The notes below the pieces were generated by a model. That model was not told where the DNA came from, made no database searches, and saw only the letters and a program-made list of their open reading frames with translations. This document shows, piece by piece, positions 13,082 to 21,114 of a DNA stretch of 28,475 nt. Within the stretch, counting starts at the first letter, position 1. Each line of letters opens with the position of its first letter. This stretch comes from a virus, in the IMG/VR virus record IMGVR_UViG_3300009528_000511, positions 1 to 28,475 of that record, one strand, 5' to 3'. The position numbers and the translations under genes are program-made.

Positions 13082-13421
13082 TCATGCTCTCTTATTACCA
13101 TGCCGGTATGTTCTTGTTTTATTAAATGCACACTTCACTTGTATAATCTCAAGAAGATCAATCCCTTCTCTCTCTCTCTCTCTCTGCTAAATCCATTATC
13201 CTGATTACGGCATCCGCCAATTCAGTAGGAAATCCAATAGGTTTGCCATTAACACCAAAACTCAACTTCATAGAATTATTTCGGTAATCCTCCAAAGCCT
13301 CTGAAATCTCAGAATGGATAAGACAAAGCTTTTCCGGAACACTAACGTCTGAGGGCCAAAATCCTGCTTTTACCATGTCTGTATAGATCTCTTTTTGTAA
13401 CATTTGCCAATCTGCTTTCAT
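13082..13421 (-). pseudogene. mazG: MazG-like nucleotide pyrophosphohydrolase broken at a (GA)9 repeat
   Basis: ATG 13421 overlaps the previous stop (TAATG) and has GAGGAG eight bases upstream. The frame as written stops at 13158 after 87 residues. It carries the metal-binding motif E38xxE41 with E67xxD70 of the MazG family, which hydrolyses NTPs to NMP and pyrophosphate. The end (AERERERRD) is coded by a (GA)9 repeat. Downstream, another frame reads GIDLLEIIQVK...NKTRTYRHGNKRA to TGA at 13082, which is the usual MazG-type tail. Ten GA units would restore a 113-residue protein. Either the repeat length switches the gene, the ribosome slips, or the repeat was misread. The visible coding part is 13158-13421. 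Confidence 0.85.
13167..13185. repeat. Dinucleotide repeat (TC)9T inside mazG
   Basis: Nine TC units and a final T (GA on the coding strand). At this length slipped-strand changes are expected. A gain of one unit restores the downstream mazG frame. Confidence 0.95.
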
Positions 13422-14152
13422 TATTCCCACTCCTCTAAGGCTGAATCAACAAAAATACTACTCATTACCATTGGGAAATTACACAGTGGCCCAGGGAAGT
13501 CTTCCCCTGTAATTTCTGGGTTCTGCCGGCAATCTCTGATGTGGATTGAGAATTCCCCCTCCTCATCTCTACTCACGTCTGTATTGCATTGCACCAAGAA
13601 CCCCGTGTCGCCAAACCCGGCCCTCTCATAAGCACTGGTTCGTTTGTCGTTCACGTATTTGGGTTTCTTTTTATGAATAAGAAGGAGGTTTTTGTTAAAC
13701 CCGTACGCCATCCGGACTAGGTCTCGGTATTCAGCGTTTACAGGTCCATACTGAAACGGCATTACTTTATCCAGTCTCCCGAATTTGAATAACCTCAGTA
13801 ACTCCCAGGCTTCCGTGGCAGTGTCGATAATGATTGTCCTAATGGCAGCAGAGGACAGCGCAGTAAAATAAGCTTGCTTGAATTGGTTCCAGAGCTTCTC
13901 ATAAACGCTAGCAGCAACAGCTTCTCCCGCCACTACAGGCGCTTGAAAAGACGCTCTGTAGATTTCTCGCTGGTCGGCAAATTTCTCAATGACTCCCTCA
14001 GTACCAATATCAAAATCAAAGAATGCAATATCTCCGGGGGCTGAGAGTGCAAAATGCGTTTTACCTTCTTTTTCCAATCCATCAATAGACATTATTATTC
14101 TCTTTTGTGGGAGGATTTTTGCATCTACTTTGGTGAAACCTTTAATATTCAA
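13421..14152 (-). CDS. Sak4-like RecA-family ATPase, putative single-strand annealing protein
   Basis: A 243-residue P-loop ATPase of the AAA_24/Sak4 type. Walker A is GLEKEGKT (25-32) and Walker B is TIIIDTATE (106-114). FDFDIGTEGV after Walker A is typical of this family, where small RecA-like proteins help anneal single-stranded phage DNA. The start is TTG 14152 with AAGGAG six bases upstream. The first ATG (residue 21) would cut into the first strand before Walker A. It neighbours a RecB-type nuclease gene and a putative ssDNA-binding protein, so a recombination module is well supported. Confidence 0.85.
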   Translation of the reverse strand: MNIKGFTKVDAKILPQKRIIMSIDGLEKEGKTHFALSAPGDIAFFDFDIGTEGVIEKFADQREIYRASFQAPVVAGEAVAASVYEKLWNQFKQAYFTALSSAAIRTIIIDTATEAWELLRLFKFGRLDKVMPFQYGPVNAEYRDLVRMAYGFNKNLLLIHKKKPKYVNDKRTSAYERAGFGDTGFLVQCNTDVSRDEEGEFSIHIRDCRQNPEITGEDFPGPLCNFPMVMSSIFVDSALEEWE

Positions 14153-14241
14153 TTTATTCTCCTTACACCAATTTCAATAGTGGTGGTAGCTTATATAGTC
14201 ACTCCAAAATATACAATTAAGTATGACTTTATTAGTATTCA

Positions 14242-14523
14242 TTAATGTTTGGCGCTCCTTTCAAAATCGGGGCTTATTTGAAATAGATAAACTTGACGAT
14301 GTTGTATACGACAAATAAATAATTTATGTCCTATCAGATAAAAATCACCATTCATAAAATCTAATAAAGAATACACATAGATTTGAGGACTAAAATAATG
14401 TCTTTCCAGAGCATCTCCTACCCTTCCTTGAAATCCGGCTTTATATATGTCAAGGTCATTTTGGAAATGTACGCTATCAGGGGAAGAACCCTCTGTAAGT
14501 GTAATTATTACTTGTTGATACAT
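14242..14523 (-). CDS. Hypothetical protein
   Basis: A product of about 93 residues (from MYQQVIITL at ATG 14523). An alternative ATG at 14553 adds ten residues (MPKGKDGYND). Neither has a good ribosome binding site, but 14523 lies four bases after the previous stop (TAATGATATG), which favours re-initiation. It contains LTEGSSPDSVHFQNDLDIY and aromatic-rich YFSPQIYVYSLLDFMNGDF. No family recognised. It sits between the nuclease and ATPase genes. Confidence 0.55.
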   Translation of the reverse strand: MYQQVIITLTEGSSPDSVHFQNDLDIYKAGFQGRVGDALERHYFSPQIYVYSLLDFMNGDFYLIGHKLFICRIQHRQVYLFQISPDFERSAKH

Positions 14524-14527
14524 ATCA

Positions 14528-15070
14528 TTATAACCATCTTTTCCTTTTGGCATGTGAAATTAACATATCCCAATTTGTGTTAATTTCGGCCTGAGTAAAT
14601 GTGATCAAAAACTCCTTATATTGGGGCCCTGACCCCCTGTAATCTCCCATTAGATATAGGATTCGCATTTTACATGTGTCCATATCCAGCATTCTAAGGT
14701 AGCCTTTAATTTGTACCATGTACTTCCAAATCTGATCCGGGGTTTTCTTTGAAGATTTCCAGGTACACTTATACTCCTCCAATATACAATTCTCAAAATC
14801 AACCCCATCAGGGCTACCAACAACATTGTCTAATTCTATTTCCCCGACTCTAATTACCGCCCGACCTCTGAGAACCTTAGAGAGCGCTTCCTCAAGCGCC
14901 TCCTCAAACAAAAATCCTACCTCAGCCCAATATGGATTACCTGTATCTTTGGGCGGGAATAATTCCTTTTCTAAGTCTCCATAAATAGTTGAGAGGTGGA
15001 GGCGGTCAAATGACCGACCCTCTGAGGTTTTGAATGGGAATTTTGTTTTTTCTGTTTCTTTAATAATCAT
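14528..15070 (-). CDS. PD-(D/E)xK nuclease, RecB/Cas4-like
   Basis: A 180-residue nuclease with the RecB-family layout: E57 in GFLFEEALEE, D88 in GSPDGV, E99-x-K101 in LEEYKCTW, and a QxxxY-like QIKGYL near residue 124. Such enzymes are metal-dependent exonucleases that resect double-stranded ends for an annealing partner. The partner here is probably the Sak4-like ATPase two genes downstream. The ATG at 15070 has only a weak TAAG upstream. No cysteine cluster for an iron-sulfur site, as in Cas4, is evident. Confidence 0.85.
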   Translation of the reverse strand: MIIKETEKTKFPFKTSEGRSFDRLHLSTIYGDLEKELFPPKDTGNPYWAEVGFLFEEALEEALSKVLRGRAVIRVGEIELDNVVGSPDGVDFENCILEEYKCTWKSSKKTPDQIWKYMVQIKGYLRMLDMDTCKMRILYLMGDYRGSGPQYKEFLITFTQAEINTNWDMLISHAKRKRWL

Positions 15071-15109
15071 AATCTTATTTTTTTAAGTTCTAGGTAATAG
15101 CATGGAGTC

Positions 15110-15135
15110 AGCCCCTCAAGGGAGAGAGGGCTTTT
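15110..15135. other. Weak hairpin in the 117-base gap before the nuclease gene
   Basis: AGCCCCTC and GAGGGCT form an imperfect stem around AAGGGAGA, followed on the plus strand by TTTT. It lies in the gap between the stops and starts of two minus-strand genes. It might tune transcription, but a terminator reading on the coding strand is not evident. Confidence 0.3.
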
Positions 15136-15187
15136 CAGGGCCAACCCCACACCACAATTTACAACTAAATGTTAATGTTGAGTTAAG

Positions 15188-15970
15188 CTACTCCGCTGCC
15201 AATGGTGTAATCATCCCATCTGCATACACCCAAAATGGAGTCGATGAAAGATACTCATCACTGAATACCAACTTTACAATTTTATTTCTGTCTGTGGGCG
15301 GTATATCTTTTAATTTCGCAAACGCCATTTGTGGAAGTTTCTTTTTCTCAATACCGTCCGGGTTTTCTGCCAACACACTCATTACAAATTCAGTGGTTTG
15401 TTCTTCAATTTTTGAATCAGTGGGTGAGTCTTTGGTAGTGGCAGCAGCTTTTCCTTTTCCCCTTCCAGTTGTGGCTTTAGTAGCCTTTTCCCATGGGTAT
15501 TTGTGAATTTTATCGACTACCAATATTGTAGCCTCGAATTCCTTCTCCTTTTTAATAATTCCTTTTCGCTCAGGTGCGGCAGCCCTAATCACGTGGGCTT
15601 CCAACCCCTCAAATATTGAAATATCAGCTTCAATTCGATTCTCAGGAAATCCGGCATTGACAAGAGCAGTAACAAAAAACGCCCAGTTTGAGGATTTCAC
15701 AAGGGCAGTGGCCTTGCCGATTGCAGATAGAGTTTTGCCATCCTCAGAGGGCGCCCAGTCAGAGGTTTTACCCACTGAATAGTATTGTTTGGTTGTGTCT
15801 CCATCTCCACGATCCAGTGTAAGTTCAGCTGCAGGTACGGCAGGGAGTTTGCCGTTGTAATCGAATTGAGTGAATCTGGCTTCCTTTATTATCACGTCTT
15901 CATCGTCTAGTAAGCCGGCACCCTCTGAATAGGTTGAGGGTTTTAGGCTTACTCCTACGGTTTGTGGCAT
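15188..15970 (-). CDS. Putative ssDNA-binding/recombination accessory protein
   Basis: A 260-residue product starting at ATG 15970 (MPQTVGVSLKPS), six bases after AAGGAG. An upstream frame extension to 16021 lacks a site. The N-terminal part (about 1-140) is a beta-rich domain with regular polar strands (VIIKEARFTQFDYNGKLPA, ELTLDRGDGDTTKQYYSVG). Then come a Lys/Thr/Ala-rich linker (EKATKATTGRGKGKAAATTK) and a C-terminal winged-helix-like segment (VMSVLAENPDGIEKKKLPQM). Proteins of this layout sit beside Sak4-type ATPases and are often annotated as phage ssDNA-binding proteins. That role is inferred from context, not from a motif. Confidence 0.65.
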   Translation of the reverse strand: MPQTVGVSLKPSTYSEGAGLLDDEDVIIKEARFTQFDYNGKLPAVPAAELTLDRGDGDTTKQYYSVGKTSDWAPSEDGKTLSAIGKATALVKSSNWAFFVTALVNAGFPENRIEADISIFEGLEAHVIRAAAPERKGIIKKEKEFEATILVVDKIHKYPWEKATKATTGRGKGKAAATTKDSPTDSKIEEQTTEFVMSVLAENPDGIEKKKLPQMAFAKLKDIPPTDRNKIVKLVFSDEYLSSTPFWVYADGMITPLAAE

Positions 15971-16043
15971 ATGGTTCTCCTTCATTTGAATAGTGATTAT
16001 AAATCTCCCCCCGGTACTCAAGATTTTCTACAGTCTCTCTTTC

Positions 16044-17597
16044 TCACCTCCTTTGTTCATAACTAGCTGGTATTGGTATTGTATTTACTCTTCTGAAAGC
16101 ATCCAGAAAACTTTTGGGAGCAAATTCCGCATACTTTTTCACAAACCATTGAATATGGTCATCAATAATGAACGTCTCGCAACTGTCGTCTAATGCCCTC
16201 ATGCCCCTGCCAACAGCTTGTACTAAATTCTGCATAGCAAAATTAATCCCAAAATCCGAATCAATCTCCTTTCTTTTTTTATCTATTAACTTTCTTTGAT
16301 CCGGGAAGGGCACTTTCCCAATAATTTGATATCTACATTCGTCATAGGGGAAATCATAACCGGTAATTACACTGGGAGAAACCAACACACAAGGTGGATC
16401 AGATCCCTTAAACTCTCTTACTGCCTTGTCTCTACTTCCTGATTTATGCGAAATCATAAAAGGAGTGTATTCACTTGTATTTATTACCCGCTGGCACCGC
16501 TGATAGCTAGTGGTGTGAACAATCCCCTTTCTGTCTAATCGCTGACTGATAATCTGATCAATCCTGGCCAGCCATAAATTCATATCACAATCTTTCATTC
16601 TGTAATCAACCCGACAGGTAGGCACCCAACAGACAGCCCTCCTCTCAACCGGGAAATAAGAAGGGTACTCAATGAAGTCAGTATCCTCCCTGTTAACATT
16701 CAGTAATTGAACGGTCTTTTTGGTTACAGTTGCAGAAGTCAGTAGTATTTTTGGTGCGCCCCTAAATAAATATCCCTCTGCAAACTTTCCTGGCCAAAGG
16801 GGGTCAAAAACAATTGAGTTACCCAAATGCTCAGTGACCCACAGACTCTCAGAGGTTTTTTCCAACCTCTCTAATTTCACTTTTAAATTTCGTCTAGCCT
16901 TAAACACATCTGACGTGAGTAACTCCTCAGTGTTGTCTTCTTTGAGTTGCTTCCTTAGATTCTCCTTCAAAATCTCAAGGGTATTCAGCATCACCCGCCA
17001 GAGATTTTTGGCTGTGCCTTCCTGAATCCAATCTAACCGACACCTCTGAAACTCCCTCGGGTAAACTTCAACTGATAACGAATCACACAATTGCAACACA
17101 GAATCATGAGCCTCATCACAAACCAATAAATCAAACTTTCCCAGTGTGTCAGGCTTATTACAAACCCAAAAACTATAATTAGTAACTACTATCTGAGAAG
17201 CTTTGGCTCTCTCAATTGCATTGTAGTAATGACACTCCTTTTTGAGTGGGCACCGGTGCCCGAAATTACATAATCCCCAGTCACAGGTTTTTTCTTTGAG
17301 GAGTACACATTTGTATGCGTTTTTTCCCATGACTATTGACAGGCCGGGTTCACTGCCAAAATCCAATTCTAACTGTTTTTGCAGTCCTTTTGTGCTGGTG
17401 AGTATTACCGTCCTCCCCGAGAGTATTGCAGATGTCACATAGCAAAGGGATTTCCCGCTGCCGGTCGGTTGTGTTTGGACTACTATTCTTTTTTGAGAAT
17501 CCACTAAATGAAGGATTGCATCCTCCTGGTGTTTTCTCCAAGTTGAGAATTTCTTAGGTAGCCCAAAACCGGTTGGGGGTGGTAATTTAGACAACAT
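16044..17597 (-). CDS. dinG: DinG/XPD-like superfamily 2 helicase with Fe-S cysteines
   Basis: A 517-residue helicase. Walker A is PTGSGKS (44-50), the DEAH box is at 161-164 (LLVCDEAHD), motif III is LLTSATVTK, and motif VI is QAVGRGMR (460-467). Between motifs I and II lies a cysteine cluster (C97, C105, C110, C116, C122), which matches the [4Fe-4S] domain of DinG and XPD. These enzymes unwind DNA 5' to 3', often at R-loops and forks. The start overlaps the previous stop (TAATG). It is somewhat shorter than E. coli DinG but all core motifs are present. Confidence 0.93.
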   Translation of the reverse strand: MLSKLPPPTGFGLPKKFSTWRKHQEDAILHLVDSQKRIVVQTQPTGSGKSLCYVTSAILSGRTVILTSTKGLQKQLELDFGSEPGLSIVMGKNAYKCVLLKEKTCDWGLCNFGHRCPLKKECHYYNAIERAKASQIVVTNYSFWVCNKPDTLGKFDLLVCDEAHDSVLQLCDSLSVEVYPREFQRCRLDWIQEGTAKNLWRVMLNTLEILKENLRKQLKEDNTEELLTSDVFKARRNLKVKLERLEKTSESLWVTEHLGNSIVFDPLWPGKFAEGYLFRGAPKILLTSATVTKKTVQLLNVNREDTDFIEYPSYFPVERRAVCWVPTCRVDYRMKDCDMNLWLARIDQIISQRLDRKGIVHTTSYQRCQRVINTSEYTPFMISHKSGSRDKAVREFKGSDPPCVLVSPSVITGYDFPYDECRYQIIGKVPFPDQRKLIDKKRKEIDSDFGINFAMQNLVQAVGRGMRALDDSCETFIIDDHIQWFVKKYAEFAPKSFLDAFRRVNTIPIPASYEQRR

Positions 17598-18091
17598 TAT
17601 TTTTCCTCTACAATAGGAATCAGTGAAACCTTCTTTGCATTTTTCAACAAATCTGAATACTCATTTCTCAACAACCCTGCAAACGTGTCTTTCCAGTGCC
17701 CCTCATTCATGTCCTCTACATACTGTAATATTTTCAGCACACACCGAATAGCCTCCCTGGGGGCGTTTTTTTGTTTGAAATACCCAACTCTCTCCCGGAG
17801 ATTGACTAGTACCCCCTCAAACCCCTGCTGACACCTCTCTTCTTCAATGAGATCCATCATTGATTTTATCTTCCCAAGAATAGACCCATCTTTGTTGCTC
17901 CACGCCTCCACAAACTCCAAATGTCTCGCAATAGCGTCCCTCACAAAGTCTGCACGATTTTGGTACGGGATTTGGAGGTTTTTAAGCATTGTGTCAATCT
18001 GCCTCAACCAATCAGGAGGGACTCTAGTAGGAAGCGGTGCAGAATGCCCCTTATCATCCGATCCTCCGATGATTTTTAACGTGCTGTCCAT
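17597..18091 (-). CDS. Ribbon-helix-helix-like protein
   Basis: A 164-residue product with ATG at 18091 seven bases after AAAGGAA. Residues about 20-58 (LPTRVPPDWLRQIDTMLKNL then NRADFVRDAIARHLE) match the ribbon-helix-helix pattern of small DNA-binding regulators: a strand, then two helices with an RADFVRDAI-type second helix. The remaining two thirds is helical with no motif (LVNLRERVGYFKQK, CVLKILQYVEDM). It may regulate the operon or help the DinG-like helicase, to which it is coupled by TAATG. Confidence 0.65.
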   Translation of the reverse strand: MDSTLKIIGGSDDKGHSAPLPTRVPPDWLRQIDTMLKNLQIPYQNRADFVRDAIARHLEFVEAWSNKDGSILGKIKSMMDLIEEERCQQGFEGVLVNLRERVGYFKQKNAPREAIRCVLKILQYVEDMNEGHWKDTFAGLLRNEYSDLLKNAKKVSLIPIVEEK

Positions 18092-18103
18092 GACTATTTC
18101 CTT

Positions 18104-19036
18104 TTAATTTTTGATCATGCCTAAGAGTATACCATTTTTGCCGAAGATACTGAATCCCTCAAGCGTTTTTACAGCAATTATTCCGAGCCGAATCAAATCA
18201 AAAATAGGGTGTTCGTAGGGGAAAGAGAAAAATTCTTTTACGGCGAAATATGAGATTATCCTGACTTGGTTCCAGACCTGGTCACTGACTTGGTTCCAGA
18301 CTTGGTCACTGACTTGGTTCCAGACTTGGTCACTGACTTGGTTCCAGACTTGGTTCCTGACTTGGTCACTGACTTGGTTCCTGACTTGGTTCCTGACTTG
18401 GTTCCTGACTTGGTTCCAGACCTGGTTCCAGACCTGGTCACTGACTTGGTTCCAGACTTGGTCACTGACTTGGTTCCAGACTTGGTCACTGACTTGGTTA
18501 CTGACTTGGTTCCAGACTTGGTTCCTGACTTGGTTACTGACTTGGTTCCAGACTTGGTTCCAGACTTGGTCACAGACTTGGTTCCAGACTTGGCATAAAA
18601 TAACACTAATTTTAGCTACTGAAGGCATTTTTGTTGTTTGTATCGGATTAATTGGCTTATATTTCTTTAGTTTTTGCAGCCAATTTTTCAAACTTGGTAA
18701 CAATTCATATATATTATGTGTTTTTGTATATTCAATTATATTTGTACGAAATTTCCCATCCGTATTATGAGGAATAATAATTGTTGCTTTTTCCGGGATG
18801 GAAAACTCCACTATTTTTTTGTCTAAACAATTAAATTGCGTGAAACACCAATCCAAGGTTGCTAAATTCCAACCAGCTCCACTTCTTTCTCCCCTATCCC
18901 CATCTAGTTTTGTTTTGAGTATCTCCCCTTTTTTAAGTGTATATTTATAATTTTGATATGGTGACCGGTTATCCTCTAGTAATATTTTATACCCACGTCT
19001 TTCCTTGACTAGTTGTTCTATAGTTTCAAATTTCAT
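18104..19036 (-). CDS. Tetrapeptide-repeat protein (WNQV/SDQV/RNQV tract)
   Basis: A 310-residue protein in three parts. Residues 1-148 are a unique N-terminal domain (RGYKILLEDNRSPYQNYKYT, GAGWNLATLDWCFTQFN). Residues about 149-259 are some 28 four-residue repeats of the type WNQV, SDQV or RNQV. The last 51 residues (IISYFAVKEFFSFPYEHPIF...) are unique again. Every fourth residue is valine and every third is Gln, so the tract may form a regular helix or solenoid. The ribosome binding site AGGGAGAGAGGAA is good. I do not recognise the family. Because the DNA unit is 12 bp, copy number can change without a frameshift. Confidence 0.8.
   Translation of the reverse strand: MKFETIEQLVKERRGYKILLEDNRSPYQNYKYTLKKGEILKTKLDGDRGERSGAGWNLATLDWCFTQFNCLDKKIVEFSIPEKATIIIPHNTDGKFRTNIIEYTKTHNIYELLPSLKNWLQKLKKYKPINPIQTTKMPSVAKISVILCQVWNQVCDQVWNQVWNQVSNQVRNQVWNQVSNQVSDQVWNQVSDQVWNQVSDQVWNQVWNQVRNQVRNQVRNQVSDQVRNQVWNQVSDQVWNQVSDQVWNQVSDQVWNQVRIISYFAVKEFFSFPYEHPIFDLIRLGIIAVKTLEGFSIFGKNGILLGMIKN
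18260..18594. repeat. 12-bp minisatellite, about 28 units
   Basis: Units TTGGTTCCAGAC, TTGGTCACTGAC, TTGGTTCCTGAC and a rarer TTGGTTACTGAC alternate irregularly. The 12-bp period keeps all frames open on both strands, which explains the long but meaningless open frames opposite the real gene. The mixed order of unit types suggests repeated unequal exchange. Confidence 0.95.
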
Positions 19037-19048
19037 TTCCTCTCTCCC

Positions 19049-20044
19049 TTACTTTAGTAATTTACTTTGGAATCCCTTGAACCAATCCGAGATTTCATAA
19101 ACTTGATTAATAGCAATACCTTCTCTGTGAGATTTACATTTCTCAAGTATGTCCTGACACATTTTTTCTACTACTTCCGGTCTTCCTTTTGTGTATTGGG
19201 AGTACAATTTGAGAAGAGGCTCACCACCGAACATATAGGTGGCTATTAACCGATTACGGATAAAGTCAGTGCCATTATATTCATACCCCCTATGCTCTGC
19301 ATAATGAATAAGGGGTGACCCGGGGAATATTGATTTATTTTTCCCTAACACTGCCAGGGTATAATTGACAAAATTCTCTCCACCACCGTAAATTCCTAAT
19401 TCAGTCGGCCACCCCCCCAGACAGTTATAGATTTCTCTGCTAATCATCATTCCACAAGTACTCATAGTGACTACTGTATAGGGATATTCCTCATCTCTAT
19501 ATGGCGTGAAGGAATAGTGATATAAACCCTTTGAGATATCACAGACAGGTTTGTATATGAGTTTTTTACGTGGCCTATCTAAAATATACAGTAATGGTAA
19601 ATGAAGACTCCCATTTATCAAATCTGGGTGGCCAAGATAATATTTGGCCATCTTGACTAATGCCCCCGGGTAGATCACACAGTGAGCGTCACAGAAAAAT
19701 AAAATGTCACCTGTGGAGACCTTTACACCGGCATTTTTGGCTTGCCAGTGTGAGAGTTTATCCTTATATTCTACATACTTGATTTGCCTATGTATCTCTG
19801 AATAGGACTTCATTTTCTGACCGGATTTGTCTTCAACACGAAACACGTCATACTTTTCTTTACACTTTGGACAAATGGCCACCCTCAGTTTTTGTTTTAG
19901 TATCTCAGGACAGAAATTATTAATCACTATGATTTCCCAATCGAAATAGCCATTGTCATACAATTCATTAAACAGAGATTGCATTGTAAATATCACTTGT
20001 GGATACTCATTACAGAATGGGATAATTACACTTAATTTTGGCAT
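19049..20044 (-). CDS. Family 2-like glycosyltransferase (GT-A fold)
   Basis: A 331-residue protein that begins with the GT2 signature LSVIIPFCNEYPQVIFTMQS. It continues with DWEIIVINN and has an acidic metal/UDP-sugar site DILFFCDAHCVIYPGAL (D119-A-H121, a DxD-like variant). Members add a sugar from a nucleotide donor to an acceptor. An unusual insert with a CxxC pair (AICPKCKEKYDVF, about 56-68) sits between the second strand and the acidic site and may bind zinc. The start ATG 20044 follows GGAG by nine bases. Donor and acceptor are unknown. Confidence 0.9.
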   Translation of the reverse strand: MPKLSVIIPFCNEYPQVIFTMQSLFNELYDNGYFDWEIIVINNFCPEILKQKLRVAICPKCKEKYDVFRVEDKSGQKMKSYSEIHRQIKYVEYKDKLSHWQAKNAGVKVSTGDILFFCDAHCVIYPGALVKMAKYYLGHPDLINGSLHLPLLYILDRPRKKLIYKPVCDISKGLYHYSFTPYRDEEYPYTVVTMSTCGMMISREIYNCLGGWPTELGIYGGGENFVNYTLAVLGKNKSIFPGSPLIHYAEHRGYEYNGTDFIRNRLIATYMFGGEPLLKLYSQYTKGRPEVVEKMCQDILEKCKSHREGIAINQVYEISDWFKGFQSKLLK

Positions 20045-20347
20045 CTAACACATCTCCAGCTTGTATTCAGATCCCGGGTGGTGAATTCCTCTATCCCGTA
20101 GCTCTTGCGCCAACTCACTGGCCCAATACACAAGTGCGCCCTGATCTACAAATGCCTTATTAATTTGGTCAAATAAACCATCCAAAACTTTCGGGTCTTT
20201 GTAGATCACAAAAAACACTTCAGGTACAAAGTTCTTTATTATTTGCGCCCTGACATTATCAAATGTATTGATGAGTGTATCTTCCCTTAACTGTTTAATC
20301 GGGGTCTCTACATTATCTATAAATATCATTCCCTCTCTCTCTTTCAT
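20045..20347 (-). CDS. Hypothetical protein between glycosyltransferases
   Basis: A 100-residue product. ATG 20347 (MKEREGMIFI) overlaps the previous stop by four bases (ATGA) and follows GGAGGAAGG, so it is preferred over the ATG 12 bases upstream. It has an alpha/beta character (VEVFFVIYKDPKVLDGL-like stretch, ALVYWASELAQELRDRG) without known motifs. In this position it may assist or belong to the glycan genes, but this is only context. Confidence 0.65.
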   Translation of the reverse strand: MKEREGMIFIDNVETPIKQLREDTLINTFDNVRAQIIKNFVPEVFFVIYKDPKVLDGLFDQINKAFVDQGALVYWASELAQELRDRGIHHPGSEYKLEMC

Positions 20348-21114
20348 ACCTTCCTCCATTCCGTGAAAAACGCTTTACTCCCCCACTTTCTGTAGTTGTT
20401 CCTGATCATCCATTTCCTGCCTAGGTCTTTTATTTGCTGTAGTGAATTCTGCTCTGAGAAAACACCCAATTCAGCAGAGTGGAGTATTGGCCCAAAGTGA
20501 GGATGTCGGCCTTTCATCACTTTCTCAGGATTGTGAATACCATCCAGATATTTGGCAGCGCCCCTGACGAAACCGGCATTAATCAGGGAGGGATGCCCAC
20601 AAAACCCTACAGTACCCTTGAGAGATTGACTGACCTCGAAGAAATCACCGTTCCAATTGAGAAGAAGGTTCCAGTTTTTAGTAGTGCACTCTTTTGAGGT
20701 AAAGGCATTCAGTCTGAGAATAATCAATCTCGGATACTTTTCAGTGAGAAAAATCATTTGTGTCAAATCCACCTGTCTGAGGAGTTGCCAGTCATCTTCT
20801 AAGTGAAATACAAAATCCGCATCCGGCCTGACGTTTCCCCAACACCACTTAAAAGCCTTTGCAAAATTGGCCTTCTCAGGGAAATTGATTAATGAATTCG
20901 GGAATATACTGAAACAATAATTACACATGTGAGTGTATATGGTTTGCATACATCCCGGGTAAGATTCCACTTGGCCAATTGGATCAATATTAATGACTAA
21001 CCTGAAATCAATCTCAGTGTGGTTTTGGAAAAGATTTTCCCAAAATGAATCCAGGGTTTTCTCTAATAATTCAGGCCGAAGAGTGGCGGTTGTAGTTATG
21101 TCAATTTTCAACAT
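20344..21114 (-). CDS. Glycosyltransferase-like protein (GT-A type)
   Basis: A 256-residue protein from ATG 21114 (MLKIDITTTATLRPELLEKT), seven bases after AAGGAG and overlapping the previous stop (TAATG). Longer frames to 21180 have no site. It begins as a GT-A type fold (IDITTTATLRPELLEKTLDS), has FVFHLEDDWQLL with an acidic E106-D107-D108 motif as the likely metal site, and GFCGHPSLINAGFVRGAAKY, typical of acceptor-side loops. The closest guess is a family 2- or 25-like enzyme; the donor is unknown. Confidence 0.75.
   Translation of the reverse strand: MLKIDITTTATLRPELLEKTLDSFWENLFQNHTEIDFRLVINIDPIGQVESYPGCMQTIYTHMCNYCFSIFPNSLINFPEKANFAKAFKWCWGNVRPDADFVFHLEDDWQLLRQVDLTQMIFLTEKYPRLIILRLNAFTSKECTTKNWNLLLNWNGDFFEVSQSLKGTVGFCGHPSLINAGFVRGAAKYLDGIHNPEKVMKGRHPHFGPILHSAELGVFSEQNSLQQIKDLGRKWMIRNNYRKWGSKAFFTEWRKV

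Noticed and set aside
18260-18594. CRISPR array
   Set aside because: The 12-bp units are contiguous without spacers and are in frame within a gene.
18256-18606. Open frames coding KSGTKSVT repeats (minus) and VPDLVTDL repeats (plus)
   Set aside because: They are shadows of the 12-bp repeat. Only the WNQV frame joins to unique domains and has a ribosome binding site.
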